DNA of 33,761 bases from an uncultured Demequina sp. (lineage in GTDB: Bacteria; Actinomycetota; Actinomycetes; Actinomycetales; Demequinaceae). Positions within the stretch are counted from its first letter, which is position 1. The number at the start of each line of letters is the position of its first letter. The notes beneath the pieces were generated by a model that saw nothing but the letters and a program-made list of their open reading frames with translations, ran no database searches and had not been told where the DNA came from. The translations under genes were made by a program, and so were the position numbers. Positions 1 to 8,350 of this stretch are shown here, in pieces. The stretch covers positions 1 through 33,761 of the forward strand of contig NZ_CAJXJX010000012.1 of NCBI RefSeq assembly GCF_913055775.1, given 5' to 3'.

Positions 1-111
1 GTCGGCGTGGACCGCACAGCACGGACCGGCGTCGCGCTGGTGACAGCGACCGCGCGCTCGTGCGAACGCGAGGGCTTCGCCGCGCTGCGTCAGTTGGCGT
101 CGGAGTCCTGA
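1..111 (+). CDS. 3' end of an unidentified gene (partial)
   Basis: Frame 1 is open from the window edge to a TGA at 109-111, giving a 36-residue C-terminal tail ending in LRQLASES. About 31 of 36 codons end in G or C, like the certain genes here, which is the only support that it is coding. The tail overlaps the 3' end of the convergent formate channel gene by 22 bp. I do not recognise the family; the stretch is too short, and a chance open frame remains possible in DNA this rich in G+C. Confidence 0.35.
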   Translation, partial: VGVDRTARTGVALVTATARSCEREGFAALRQLASES

Positions 112-1022
112 GCGCCGCCGCTCTTCCACGCCGGATGCCCGGCGCGCGCGTCCGCGCGGTGCAGCTCGAGCGCGAGGCGCGCGTCGACGTCGGCCAGTTC
201 GCGCTCGGCCTCCGCCAGCGGGTCCTCATCGCCTTCAGTTGCAGGCTCCGCGGTCGTGCCGCCCACGAACGCGTACGCGAGGCCGATGACGACCATGCCG
301 CCGATGAGGTTGCCCAGGCCCACCCACAGCATGCTCGTTCCGAAGGCCGCCCACGAGACGTCCACCGAGGCGTCGCCCAGGACGCCCAGACCGTAGATGG
401 TCATGTTCGCGACCACGTGCTCGAAGCCCGCCGCGATGAATCCGAGCACGCCCCAGAAGACGACGATCGCCTTCGCGGTCTCGCTGCGCACACGGGACGC
501 GGCCCAGATCGCGCCGGACACCAGCACGTTGCACAGGATGCCGCCGAACAGCATCTCCGTGGCCGAGTGCCCCATCTTGGACTCGAGCAGCCCGTCGAGC
601 ATGCCCGCCGTGGCGGACGAGTGCAGGATGCCCGTCTGGATCAGCGCCCAGGCGAACAGCAGCGATCCCGCGAGGTTGCCCAGGAACACGAAGACGAGGG
701 TGCGCGCGGCCTGCCACGACGTGATGGTGCGGCGCAGCGCGCCGATGGGCAGGATCATCATGGCGGAGGTCGCGAGCTCGCCGCCGGCGAAGACCACGAA
801 GGTCAGGGCGATCGCGAAGACCGCGCCGGACACGAGGCGAGTCGCGGGTGAGTCGACGGCGTCGAAAGGCCCTGCGGCGGCCAGCATGAGCGTCACGCCG
901 ATGCCGATCCACATGCCCGCGAGCATCGCCGCGACGACAAACCTCAGCGGTCGGCGGGTGCCGGCGACCTTGGTGGCCGCGGCGTCCGCTTGCGCGGTCA
1001 CGGAGTCGGGGATGCTCAGCAC
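90..1022 (-). CDS. Formate/nitrite transporter (FNT family, FocA/NirC-like)
   Basis: A 310-residue pentameric-channel protein of the inner membrane that probably moves formate (or nitrite) across it. About six hydrophobic helices span residues 28-255. The family marks are present: a GGELATSAM segment near residues 80-88 with the conserved Thr at 85, an ILCNVLVSGAIW helix near 162-173, and GFEHVVANM at 199-207 with the central His at 202. Residues after about 255 form an acidic, charged cytoplasmic tail of roughly 55 residues that is longer than in E. coli FocA. I chose the GTG at 1022 because a TAGCGT -10 box (1034-1029) puts the transcription start on that base, so the mRNA would be leaderless. 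Formate is favoured over nitrite because the window encodes pyruvate formate-lyase and this promoter shares its motif with pflB and adhE. No nitrite reductase is visible. Confidence 0.9.
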   Translation of the reverse strand: MLSIPDSVTAQADAAATKVAGTRRPLRFVVAAMLAGMWIGIGVTLMLAAAGPFDAVDSPATRLVSGAVFAIALTFVVFAGGELATSAMMILPIGALRRTITSWQAARTLVFVFLGNLAGSLLFAWALIQTGILHSSATAGMLDGLLESKMGHSATEMLFGGILCNVLVSGAIWAASRVRSETAKAIVVFWGVLGFIAAGFEHVVANMTIYGLGVLGDASVDVSWAAFGTSMLWVGLGNLIGGMVVIGLAYAFVGGTTAEPATEGDEDPLAEAERELADVDARLALELHRADARAGHPAWKSGGAQDSDAN

Positions 1023-1028
1023 TCATCT

Positions 1029-1071
1029 ACGCTACGGGGTCCATCCACGGGGCCGCGGGGGCTTTGGTCCG
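1029..1071 (-). promoter_or_regulatory. FNT promoter with DosR-like inverted repeat
   Basis: On the minus strand CGGACCAAAGCCCC (1071-1058) is followed 24 bp later by the -10 box TAGCGT (1034-1029), and the predicted start is 1022, the GTG itself. The repeat matches the adhE-proximal site at 11 of 14 positions and has the same 24-bp offset as in the adhE and pflB promoters. The identity of the binding protein is inferred. Confidence 0.6.
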
Positions 1072-1147
1072 GGGTTGGACCTGCTGCCTCCGTCCCGGTG
1101 ACGCCGCGGTCGGTCGCATCCACAGGCCAGGTGCGAGCCATCACCTG

Positions 1148-1174
1148 ATCGGGCCCGATGTCAGAGGCCTCTGA
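1148..1174. promoter_or_regulatory. Two adjacent perfect palindromes before the HNH gene
   Basis: ATCGGGCCCGAT (1148-1159) and TCAGAGGCCTCTGA (1161-1174) are perfect 12- and 14-bp palindromes separated by one base. They end 12 bp before the ATG at 1187, over the expected promoter of the HNH gene. They look like operator sites. No regulator is identified. Confidence 0.45.
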
Positions 1175-1186
1175 TGAGATCAGTGC

Positions 1187-2893
1187 ATGGCCCACAACCA
1201 CGAGATCCAACCCGAGTACGGCGCGACTGCCGCCGGCTCGGGGGACGTTCTCGTGCGCGCTCGCGCGGCGGTGGGAAACGGGTCAGGGCTCTCGGGCCTG
1301 GACCTGTCCGCCATGCCCCAGGGCGAGCTGCGCGCCTGGGGCGAGGCGCTCGGTCGCGTGCGTCGCGAAGTCGACGTCATGCTCGCCAAGGTCTCGCACG
1401 CGCAGGCGGCCCGGTCGACCTCGGAGGACAGCGCTGCCGGCATGTCACGGCGCAACGGCAAGCCCAGCCCCACGCACCTGATCGCCGGCCAGACGGGAGG
1501 GTCGGAGTTCGACGCGAACCGCCTGATCGACGTCGGCGGCGCGCTCGATGGCGCTCAGCAGGAGCCTCAGGCGCCAGACGGTCACGCACCGGAGCCGCAC
1601 GCTCCCGAACCTCGGACTCCCGGAGACCCCGCCGGCGCTCCGGACCCGGCTCCGGAGGCTGGGCCCACGTTCATGGTCGTCGCGGCGGCTGTCGAAGCCG
1701 CCGATATCAGTGTCGAGGCCGCCTCGAAGATCACCCGCATGCTCAGGTCCGTGCACGGTGTCGCGGATCCCGAGGCCTGGGCGCGCGCGGAGCGGGAACT
1801 GGTGGCCAAGGCGAAGCTGCTCGAGATGGCGAAGCTCAACCGCGCGATACGTCAGACCGAGGCACGCCTGCACCGCCAGGGCATCGAGGAGCGCGAGCAG
1901 GAGGCGCGGCAGGCCCGGTACCTCAAGGTGTTCGAGGACCCGCACGGCATGATCCGCATCGACGGCCGCCTCGATGTCGAGACAGCCGCGCCTGTCAAGG
2001 CCGCGCTCGACGCCCTCGTGGGCGCCTCGCTGCGCGCCAAGCGGGACCGTCCGTCCCTCACTCCCGACGTGCGCACACCCGCGCAGATGCGCGCGGACGC
2101 CTTGGCCCTGCTCGCTCGCCACGTGCTCAAGTGCGAGGACGAGGCACTTCCAGGCGCAGGCACGACCGTCGTGATCCGCATGAGCGCGACGGACGCTCAG
2201 GGTGACCTCGACGCCAGCGGTCGTGCGGACGACGCGGGGGTCCCGCGGACCGTGCGGGAGGCGCGGGTCGACGGGATCGGTCAGCCCATCTCGGCGGCCG
2301 CCGCTCGCCGCCTGGGAGGCGAGGCCGGCATCGTCCCGGTGCTCCTGACCGCGGACGCGGCGGTGCTGAACCTGGGGCGTGACGTGCGACTGTTCACCCG
2401 AGCGCAGAAGCTCGCCCTGATCGAGCGTGATGGCGGATGTGCGATGTGCGGCGCTCCGCCGTCGTGGTGCGAGGCCCACCACATCCGTGAGTGGTCGCGA
2501 GAATCGGGTCGCACCGACCTCGACAACGGCGTGATGCTGTGCACCCGCTGTCATCACGATGTGCACCGCCAAGGGTGGCGCATCCACGCCACGCCCACGC
2601 AGGTATGGTTCACGCCACCCGCGTCCATCGACCGCGACCGCAGGCGAAGGCCCGGCGGGCGCATGCTCCATGATGGCGACGCGCTCGCGCCCGCCGCTCT
2701 CGAGGAACTCGAGCGCGCAGCCGACGACGCCACAGAGGCCGCAGCCTCGCGACGCGTGACTCGTGCCCCGGGGGAGGGCTCTGTCTCGGGTCAGGGATCG
2801 CTCCTGCATCGGAGCACGAGCCCGTGCGCGGTGAAGCGACTCCGGTGCGGGGACGTCGCCACGAGGCCGCGGCGCGCGCTTGCGCCGCTGTGA
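1187..2893 (+). CDS. DUF222 / 13E12-repeat HNH endonuclease family protein
   Basis: A 568-residue protein. The long N-terminal and middle part is the DUF222 (13E12 repeat) region common in actinobacterial genomes. The HNH nuclease domain lies at about residues 405-465: a Cys pair in CAMCGAPP, the EAHHIREW core, a DNGVMLCTRCHHDVH segment with the second Cys pair, and the closing His. This treble-clef, metal-binding fold cuts DNA or binds it in related families. A Pro/Ala-rich linker (about residues 125-160) separates two parts of DUF222. The biological role of the family is unsettled: many copies per genome are typical, and some are tied to mobile elements. The ATG at 1187 fits the start of conserved sequence but has no clear Shine-Dalgarno. 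The C-terminal 60 residues are low complexity and Arg-rich. The metal-binding residues look intact. Confidence 0.88.
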   Translation: MAHNHEIQPEYGATAAGSGDVLVRARAAVGNGSGLSGLDLSAMPQGELRAWGEALGRVRREVDVMLAKVSHAQAARSTSEDSAAGMSRRNGKPSPTHLIAGQTGGSEFDANRLIDVGGALDGAQQEPQAPDGHAPEPHAPEPRTPGDPAGAPDPAPEAGPTFMVVAAAVEAADISVEAASKITRMLRSVHGVADPEAWARAERELVAKAKLLEMAKLNRAIRQTEARLHRQGIEEREQEARQARYLKVFEDPHGMIRIDGRLDVETAAPVKAALDALVGASLRAKRDRPSLTPDVRTPAQMRADALALLARHVLKCEDEALPGAGTTVVIRMSATDAQGDLDASGRADDAGVPRTVREARVDGIGQPISAAAARRLGGEAGIVPVLLTADAAVLNLGRDVRLFTRAQKLALIERDGGCAMCGAPPSWCEAHHIREWSRESGRTDLDNGVMLCTRCHHDVHRQGWRIHATPTQVWFTPPASIDRDRRRRPGGRMLHDGDALAPAALEELERAADDATEAAASRRVTRAPGEGSVSGQGSLLHRSTSPCAVKRLRCGDVATRPRRALAPL

Positions 2894-2934
2894 GCACTGC
2901 GCTCGCGCGTGCAGGGAATCACCCTGACCCGGCG

Positions 2935-3030
2935 CCCGCACCGGATTTGCGGGTTCAGCCCGCACCGGACGTGAGGGTTCGGCCCGCACCGGGCTTGCCG
3001 GATCAGCCCGCACCCGACTTGGGGGATCAG
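2935..3030. repeat. Four tandem 24-bp repeats between convergent genes
   Basis: Units at 2935-2958, 2959-2982, 2983-3006 and 3007-3030 each begin CCCGCACC and end in GGNTCNG, with a variable middle. They lie between the HNH gene and smpB, which converge here. GCGGGTTCAGCCCGC (2949-2963) and GGGTTCGGCCC (2975-2985), at the unit junctions, can form small hairpins, so the array may act as a two-way terminator. The 24-bp period equals 8 codons (PAPDLRVQ-like units in plus frame 1), but that frame has no matching gene. Confidence 0.75.
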
Positions 3031-3054
3031 ATGAGGCGCGGGTCCTGGTCCCGC

Positions 3055-3516
3055 CTAGGCCTGACGACGCAGGCTCATGGCCCGCTGCGCCTCGCGGTCG
3101 TCCTGCTTCTGGCGGAGCGTCTGCCGCTTGTCGTAGAGCTTCTTGCCTCGGCCGATGCCGATCTCGAGTTTCGCACGGCCCTTCACGAAGTACAGCCTCA
3201 GCGGCACGATCGTGAAGCCCTTCTCGCGGGTCTTGACCAGGAGCTCGTCGATCTCCGCGTGGTGCAGCAGCAGCTTCCGGCGACGGCGAGGCGCGTGATT
3301 GGTCCACGTTCCCTGCACGTACTCCGGGATGTGGACGTTCTCGAGCCACGCCTCGGTGCCCTCGACGTGCACGTAGCCGTCCCCGATGGACGCGCGACCT
3401 TCCCGCAGAGCCTTGACCTCGGTGCCCTGCAGCACGAGGCCCGCCTCATAGGTCTGGTCGATGAAGTAGTCATGCCTGGCCGACCGGTTGGTCGCGACCA
3501 CCTTCTCGCCTGCCAT
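3055..3516 (-). CDS. smpB: SsrA-binding protein SmpB
   Basis: A 153-residue small basic protein that binds tmRNA and delivers it to stalled ribosomes for trans-translation. The OB-fold core is clear: [12 protein letters not shown] near residues 8-19, [19 protein letters not shown] at about 26-44, the [22 protein letters not shown] segment, and [30 protein letters not shown] near 97-126. The basic C-terminal tail ([22 protein letters not shown]) is the part that enters the mRNA channel. Length is normal. The start has a strong Shine-Dalgarno, AGGAGGTGA. It follows ftsE-ftsX-M23 on the same strand after a 108-bp gap with its own likely promoter. The tmRNA gene (ssrA) often lies nearby in actinobacteria, but I do not see it in this window. 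Confidence 0.97.
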   Translation of the reverse strand: MAGEKVVATNRSARHDYFIDQTYEAGLVLQGTEVKALREGRASIGDGYVHVEGTEAWLENVHIPEYVQGTWTNHAPRRRRKLLLHHAEIDELLVKTREKGFTIVPLRLYFVKGRAKLEIGIGRGKKLYDKRQTLRQKQDDREAQRAMSLRRQA

Positions 3517-3576
3517 GACTCACCTCCTCGACTCGGTGCTCCCGCGGGAGCTGGACACGCACAGACGCGAGGTACG

Positions 3577-3582
3577 AGTGTA
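3577..3582 (-). promoter_or_regulatory. Likely smpB promoter -10 box
   Basis: TACACT on the minus strand is close to the TATAAT consensus. It would start an mRNA near 3570 with a leader of about 54 nt containing the smpB Shine-Dalgarno. No convincing -35 is seen. Confidence 0.4.
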
Positions 3583-3624
3583 GGCGATCCGCGCATCGGC
3601 CGGGCGCGAGACGTTCCCGCGGTA

Positions 3625-4971
3625 CTACGGGAAGTTCGGCAGCAGCGTCTCCGGGTTGACCACCACGCCGTTGACGTAGGTCTCGAAGTGCAGGTGGCAG
3701 GCCGTCGACGAACCGGTGTTGCCGGAGTACCCGAGCAGGTCGCCGCGCGCGACCTTCTGGCCCGACCGAACCGCGTAGCTCGACAGGTGGTTGTAGTTCG
3801 TGATGAGCGACTTGCCGCCCACGTAGCCGTGGTCGATCAGCACCTGGTTGCCGTAGCCGGGCTGATAGGTCGCCCATTCGACGGTGCCCGTCGCCGCGGC
3901 ATAGATGGGCGTGCCGCAGTACGCGCGCAGGTCAGTCCCGGCGTGGAGCCGGGCGTAGCCGTAGATGGGGTGCACGCGCATGCCGAACGACGACGTCTTG
4001 TATGGCACCTTGGTGGGGAACGAGAGGTAGCCCTTGCCGAGCGTGTTCGACTGAGCGGCGGCGGCGCGGCGCGCGGCCTCCTCCCGCGCCTCGGCGGCCT
4101 CCTTCTTCTCGAACAGCGCCAGCACCTGGTTGCGGAGCTGCCGCTGGAGCCGCTCGTTCTCCTCCTGCTGGGCGATGAAGGCCTCGCGCTGCGACTCGAG
4201 GTACTGGCGCAGCTCCTCCTGCTCGTCGAGCAGCACCTCGACCTCGTCGCGCTTGACCTGGGCCTCGTCGCGCAGGCCCTCGAGCTTGACAACGAGCGCA
4301 TCGGCCTCGGCCTTCAGCTCGGCGATGTAGTCGCGCACCGCCTCCTGACGCGCACCGCGGTTGCGGTTCACCGCCGCGATTTCGTCCAGCTCGGCGAGGG
4401 TGTTCGACTGCACCCGCGCGGCCGACTGCTGCGCCGTGTACTCGTCGACGAACTCGCGAGTGTCCGCGGAGCCGAACACGATGTCCAGCCCGGCAGTCGC
4501 ATCGTCGCCCTTGTAGGTCTCGCGCGCGATCGCGGCGACGAGCGCCTCCAGGTGTGCGGTGCGCTCCTCGTCCTCGGCGATCTGCTCGGTGATCGCGGCG
4601 TCCTGTGCCTCGGCAGCCGCCAGCTTGTCGGCGACGATCCCCTGCTCGACCACGGCAGCATCGACCTTGCGATCGGCCTCCTCGAGCTCCTCCTGAGCGA
4701 CCTCCAGATCCGCGTTGAGGGCCCGCAGCTGCGCGTCGGCCTCGACGATGCGCGCATCGGTGTCCTCGAGAGCGTGAGCGATCTCGTCCGCCCGCGCCTC
4801 CGCGGCCCGGCGCTCCGCCTCGGTGTCGTCGATCTCGTCCTGATAGTCGTCCGAGGACTTGGCGGCGGCCGAGTCGCCGAGCGCCGAAGCCGCTCCTACG
4901 GCGTAGCCCGTCATGATGGCGACCGCGAGGATCGCCGCCACCACCAGAACCAGCCTGCGGGTACCGCTCAT
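3625..4971 (-). CDS. Secreted coiled-coil M23 peptidoglycan endopeptidase of the FtsEX module
   Basis: A 448-residue exported protein. Residues 5-30 form a signal/anchor helix. Residues of about 38-300 are heptad-rich and very high in Glu, Ala, Arg and Gln (coiled coil), and residues of about 325-448 form an M23/LytM domain. Zinc ligands are visible: H343 and D347 in HAGTD, and H426 and H428 in HLHFE. The domain therefore looks catalytically intact, unlike E. coli EnvC, which is degenerate. By position and architecture it should be the cell-wall hydrolase, or hydrolase activator, driven by FtsEX during division. The ATG at 4971 is chosen because it overlaps the ftsX stop as ATGA, and the N-terminus from there is a proper signal. 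Upstream codons belong to ftsX in another frame. Mycobacteria use an NlpC/P60 enzyme (RipC) with FtsEX, so the M23 partner is a lineage difference. Confidence 0.9.
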   Translation of the reverse strand: MSGTRRLVLVVAAILAVAIMTGYAVGAASALGDSAAAKSSDDYQDEIDDTEAERRAAEARADEIAHALEDTDARIVEADAQLRALNADLEVAQEELEEADRKVDAAVVEQGIVADKLAAAEAQDAAITEQIAEDEERTAHLEALVAAIARETYKGDDATAGLDIVFGSADTREFVDEYTAQQSAARVQSNTLAELDEIAAVNRNRGARQEAVRDYIAELKAEADALVVKLEGLRDEAQVKRDEVEVLLDEQEELRQYLESQREAFIAQQEENERLQRQLRNQVLALFEKKEAAEAREEAARRAAAAQSNTLGKGYLSFPTKVPYKTSSFGMRVHPIYGYARLHAGTDLRAYCGTPIYAAATGTVEWATYQPGYGNQVLIDHGYVGGKSLITNYNHLSSYAVRSGQKVARGDLLGYSGNTGSSTACHLHFETYVNGVVVNPETLLPNFP

Positions 4972-5879
4972 GCGCGCGTGTACCTCCCGAGCGTGACCAG
5001 CGACGCGAGCGCGGCGAGGCCCACGGCGATCGCGATCAGCCACGGTGCGACCGTCCACACGTCGTCGCGCCCGATGTAGTCCACCCACACGATCGACCCC
5101 GTCAGCCAGTCCTCGACCAGGTACCGGGCGCCGAGCCACAGGCCGCCGATCGCCAGAAACGCTCCGGCGGTCGCCGCCACGGCGCCCTCGAGCACGAACG
5201 GCATCTGGATGAGGCTCTTCGACGAGCCGACCATCCGCATGATCGTGGTCTCACGGCGGCGGCTCAGCGCGGACAGCCGGATCGTGGTGGTGATGAGCAG
5301 CACGGCGGCGAGCATCATCACCGCGGCGAGGCCCGCGGCCACGAATGTCGCCGCGTTCAGGAACGTGAACAGCTGGTCGAAGACCTCGCGCTGATCCTGG
5401 ACCTCCTCGACGCCCGTCAGGCCGGCGGTCGCGTCGGCGACCACCTGGAACTGCTCGGGGTCGGACAGCTTGACGCGGAAGACGGGGCCCAGGTCCGCGG
5501 CATCGAGCTGCGAGTACACACCGGTGTCGTCGGAGGCGACGATGTTCTCGTAGACCTCCTCGCGGGTCTCGTAGTAGACCTCGTCCACGAGGTTCGCGAC
5601 GGAGCCCTCCTCCAGGACCGCGAGGATGTCGGCCTCCTGAGCGGCGGTGACGCCGCCGGAGGCGCACTGCTCGAACAGCGAGTTCTCGGGGCACAGGAAG
5701 ATCGACACCTCGACCTTGCCGTACCAGGCGTCGCGCAGTTGCTGCACCTGCATCTGCGTGAGGGCGGCCGCGCCCACGAAGGTCAGCGACACGAAGGTCA
5801 CGAGCACCACGGACAGCGCCATGGTCGAGTTGCGTCGGAGCCCGTTCCAGACCTCGCCGAGAATGAACCGCAGGCGCAT
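4968..5879 (-). CDS. ftsX: Cell division protein FtsX (permease subunit)
   Basis: A 303-residue inner-membrane protein with the FtsX layout: a short cytoplasmic N-terminus ([17 protein letters not shown]), a first helix at about 20-45, a large extracellular loop at about 50-170 with two Cys (LCPENSLFEQCASGG) that may form a disulfide, then three helices near residues 175-300. It works with FtsE to pass ATP-driven movement to a peptidoglycan hydrolase outside the membrane, here most likely the M23 protein encoded directly downstream. The ATG at 5879 shares one base with the ftsE TGA (TGATG), and the 3' end overlaps the M23 gene by ATGA, so the three genes are translationally coupled. Codons further upstream lie over ftsE in a different frame and give no family sequence. 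Confidence 0.95.
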   Translation of the reverse strand: MRLRFILGEVWNGLRRNSTMALSVVLVTFVSLTFVGAAALTQMQVQQLRDAWYGKVEVSIFLCPENSLFEQCASGGVTAAQEADILAVLEEGSVANLVDEVYYETREEVYENIVASDDTGVYSQLDAADLGPVFRVKLSDPEQFQVVADATAGLTGVEEVQDQREVFDQLFTFLNAATFVAAGLAAVMMLAAVLLITTTIRLSALSRRRETTIMRMVGSSKSLIQMPFVLEGAVAATAGAFLAIGGLWLGARYLVEDWLTGSIVWVDYIGRDDVWTVAPWLIAIAVGLAALASLVTLGRYTRA

Positions 5880-6571
5880 CAGACGGTCTCCAGTCCATAG
5901 ACGCCGCGATCCTGGTCGCGCACCAGGTGCCCGCCCTTGAGCTCGATCACGCGTTTGCGCATCTGGTCCACGATCTCGTCGTCGTGCGTCGCCATCAGTA
6001 CGGTGGTGCCGGTGCGGTTGATCCGGTCGAGCAGGCGCATGATGCCCACCGACGTCCCGGGGTCGAGGTTGCCCGTGGGCTCGTCGCACAACAGGATCGG
6101 AGGCCGGTTCACGAACGCGCGCGCGACAGCGACGCGCTGCTGCTCGCCGCCGGACAGCTCGTGCGGCAGCCGCCGCTCCTTGCCCGCGAGACCCACGAGC
6201 TCGAGCATCTCCGGAACGTTTTGCTCGATCTCGCGCCGGGACTTGCCGATCACCTGCAGGGCGAAGGCCACGTTCTGATACACGGTCTTGTTAGGAAGCA
6301 GGCGGAAGTCCTGGAACACCGCGCCGATCTCGCGCCGCAGGTGCGGCACGCGCCAGCTCGACAGCCGGTTGAGGTGGCGGCCGGCCACGTAGACGTCGCC
6401 CACCGTGGGGCGCTCCTCGCGCAGGATCAACTTGAGGAACGTGGACTTGCCGGACCCCGAGGAGCCCACGAGGAACACGAAGTCCCCGCGCTCGATCTCC
6501 ACGGAGACGTTGTCGAGCGCAGGCCGTGCACCGCGGGTGTAGACCTTGCTGACGTTATCGAGTCGAATCAT
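5879..6571 (-). CDS. ftsE: Cell division ATP-binding protein FtsE
   Basis: A 230-residue ABC ATPase, the usual length. Walker A is GSSGSGKS at 36-43. Later come the signature LSGGEQQR, Walker [13 protein letters not shown] and the switch His in ATHDDE. The N-terminus [14 protein letters not shown] matches FtsE proteins closely, and this is why I prefer the ATG at 6571. A second in-frame ATG four codons upstream (6583) is possible, but it has no better ribosome site. FtsE binds FtsX at the cytoplasmic face of the divisome. The gene starts the ftsE-ftsX-M23 operon. prfB lies upstream on the same strand, with an oppositely oriented DUF1801 gene between. Confidence 0.96.
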   Translation of the reverse strand: MIRLDNVSKVYTRGARPALDNVSVEIERGDFVFLVGSSGSGKSTFLKLILREERPTVGDVYVAGRHLNRLSSWRVPHLRREIGAVFQDFRLLPNKTVYQNVAFALQVIGKSRREIEQNVPEMLELVGLAGKERRLPHELSGGEQQRVAVARAFVNRPPILLCDEPTGNLDPGTSVGIMRLLDRINRTGTTVLMATHDDEIVDQMRKRVIELKGGHLVRDQDRGVYGLETV

Positions 6572-6731
6572 GCTTCCAAGCACGGGGGGACGGACCCGCG
6601 CTTCTTGCAGGGTAGGAAGGCGCCGCAGCTATCGGGGTCAGGCGCGCCGGAGCGCGGGTGCGAGATGGGTCACAGCGCGGACACGCGCACACGCGTCGGC
6701 TGCGCTAGCGTCGAAGCCGAGGAGGGACGCC

Positions 6732-7139
6732 ATGGCCGACGCACCGCCCGTGCCTGCTGAGGTCGAGGACGCGATCTCCGGGTATCCGGACGAGGTGCAG
6801 GATCGGATCCTCGAGCTCCGGGCCCTCGTGTGGGACGTGGTCCGTGACAGCGAGGACATCGGCGCGGTGCGTGAAGCGCTCAAGTGGGGCCAGCCCAGCA
6901 TCCTGCCCGTGCGCCCGCGCACCGGGACCACCCTACGCATCGACCGCATCGGCTCCGGGTCGGACGTCGCGATCCTGACGCACTGCCAGACCAGCCTGGT
7001 CGACGAGTTCCGCGCCGAGCACGGCGACCTGCTCGAGTACGACGGCACTCGCGCCGTGATCGTGCCCGCGACCGGCGAGCTACCGGTCGAGGAGCTGCGC
7101 GCCCACGTGCGCTCGGCCCTGGTGTATCACCGGCGCTGA
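6732..7139 (+). CDS. DUF1801 (YdhG-like) domain protein
   Basis: A 135-residue soluble protein. Its core, from about residue 10, has the DUF1801 pattern: a helical start ([25 protein letters not shown]), the [10 protein letters not shown] motif near residues 51-60, a beta-rich middle ([10 protein letters not shown]), and a C-terminal helix. The molecular function of the family is unknown; members resemble the iron-chaperone-like YdhG fold. The ATG at 6732 has a clear GGAGGG Shine-Dalgarno, and a TAGCGT -10 box at 6706-6711 predicts a start near 6718. It sits alone on the plus strand between prfB and ftsE, which in many actinobacteria are adjacent, so it looks like a local insertion. Confidence 0.82.
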   Translation: MADAPPVPAEVEDAISGYPDEVQDRILELRALVWDVVRDSEDIGAVREALKWGQPSILPVRPRTGTTLRIDRIGSGSDVAILTHCQTSLVDEFRAEHGDLLEYDGTRAVIVPATGELPVEELRAHVRSALVYHRR

Positions 7140-7166
7140 TCCGAGTCCGGTCCCGGGCCTCTCGCT

Positions 7167-8279
7167 TCAGGCGTCGGCGGACTGCTGCTGGCGGCGCCAG
7201 CGGATGCCGGCGTCGATGAAGCCGTCGAGGTCGCCGTCGAAGACCACCTGGGGGTTGCCCACCTCGTGGCCGGTGCGCAGATCCTTGACGAGCTGCTGCC
7301 CGTAGAGGAAGTACGAGCGCATCTGGTCGCCCCAGCTCGCCTTGATGTCGCCCGCGAGCTCCTTCTTCTGCGCGGCCTCCTCCTCCTTCTTGAGCAGGAG
7401 CAGGCGCGACTGCAGCACGCGCATCGCGGCGGCACGGTTCTGGATCTGCGACTTCTCGTCCTGCATCGACACGACGATGCCCGACGGCAGGTGGGTGATG
7501 CGCACAGCGGAGTCGGTGGTGTTCACCGACTGCCCGCCGGGGCCGGACGAGCGGAAGACGTCGACCTTGATGTCGCTCTCCGGCACCTCGATGTGGTCGG
7601 TGGACTCGATCTGCGGGATCACCTCGACCGCGGCGAAACTGGTCTGGCGCTTGTCTGCCGAGCCGAACGGGCTGATGCGCGCGAGGCGGTGCGTGCCGGC
7701 CTCGACGGACAGCGTGCCGAAAGCGTACGGGGCGTTGAGCTCGAAGGTCGCCGACTTGATGCCCGCGCCCTCCGCGTACGACGTGTCGAGCACCTTGGTC
7801 GCGTAGCCGTGGCGCTCGGCCCACCGCAGATACATGCGCAGCAGCATCTCCGCGAAGTCGGTGGCGTCGTCACCGCCGGCGCCCGAGCGAATCGTGACGA
7901 CCGCATTGCGCTCGTCCCACTCCCCCGTCATCAGCGTCCGGACCTCCATGGCGGACAGGTCCGTCTTGACCTTGCCGAGTTCAGAAGCGGCCTCCTCGAG
8001 CGTCGCCTCGTCCTCGCCTTCGACACCCAGCTCCACCAGCACCTCGAGGTCGTCGATCCGGCCGCGCATGGTGGACAGCCGCTCGAGCTCGTTGTTGGCG
8101 CTGCTGAGCGCGGTGGTGACCGCCTGCGCATTCTCCTGGTCGTCCCACAGGTCGGGCGCGGCGGCCTGCTCCTCAAGCTCGGCGACCTTCGCTCGCAGGT
8201 TCTCCGGGTCGCTCACGGCCTCGATCTGCTCGAAGGTTCCGCGCAGTGCGGCGATCTCGGCGGGGAAGTCGGTATCCAC
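7167..8279 (-). CDS. prfB: Peptide chain release factor 2
   Basis: A 370-residue class I release factor that reads UGA and UAA stop codons. The RF2 anticodon-like tripeptide SPF is at 203-205, and the catalytic GGQ loop ([13 protein letters not shown]) has GGQ at 248-250, so it is RF2 and not RF1. The sequence is collinear from the first residue, so there is no programmed +1 frameshift of the E. coli type. The start is GTG at 8279. A TAGACT -10 box (8293-8288) predicts transcription from about 8281, so the mRNA is practically leaderless. It is divergent from the ClC gene with 71 bp between the two starts. Confidence 0.97.
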   Translation of the reverse strand: MDTDFPAEIAALRGTFEQIEAVSDPENLRAKVAELEEQAAAPDLWDDQENAQAVTTALSSANNELERLSTMRGRIDDLEVLVELGVEGEDEATLEEAASELGKVKTDLSAMEVRTLMTGEWDERNAVVTIRSGAGGDDATDFAEMLLRMYLRWAERHGYATKVLDTSYAEGAGIKSATFELNAPYAFGTLSVEAGTHRLARISPFGSADKRQTSFAAVEVIPQIESTDHIEVPESDIKVDVFRSSGPGGQSVNTTDSAVRITHLPSGIVVSMQDEKSQIQNRAAAMRVLQSRLLLLKKEEEAAQKKELAGDIKASWGDQMRSYFLYGQQLVKDLRTGHEVGNPQVVFDGDLDGFIDAGIRWRRQQQSADA

Positions 8280-8350
8280 GACAGACGAGTCTATCGGCCG
8301 ATGCGCATGGTGCTCGGTCGCGCCGACGTCGCCCCTCGTATGCTCGACCC

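Noticed and set aside
397-1101. Plus-strand 234-codon open frame opposite the FNT gene
   Set aside because: Shadow of the FNT gene, whose motifs and leaderless promoter are clear.
1016-1210. Minus-strand 64-codon frame upstream of the FNT gene
   Set aside because: It runs through the FNT promoter and the palindromes and has no ribosome site or recognisable sequence.
2935-3030. CRISPR array
   Set aside because: The 24-bp units are directly adjacent with no spacers, and no cas genes are present.
2894-3054. tmRNA gene (ssrA) next to smpB
   Set aside because: The stretch is only 161 bp, is filled by tandem repeats and lacks the conserved tmRNA ends and tag reading frame.
2824-5079. Plus-strand 751-codon open frame
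   Set aside because: It lies antisense to smpB and the M23 gene, both certain; long antisense frames are expected in DNA with such high G/C at third positions.
7167-8279. Programmed frameshift in prfB
   Set aside because: The frame is continuous and the N-terminal sequence is normal; no early in-frame UGA.
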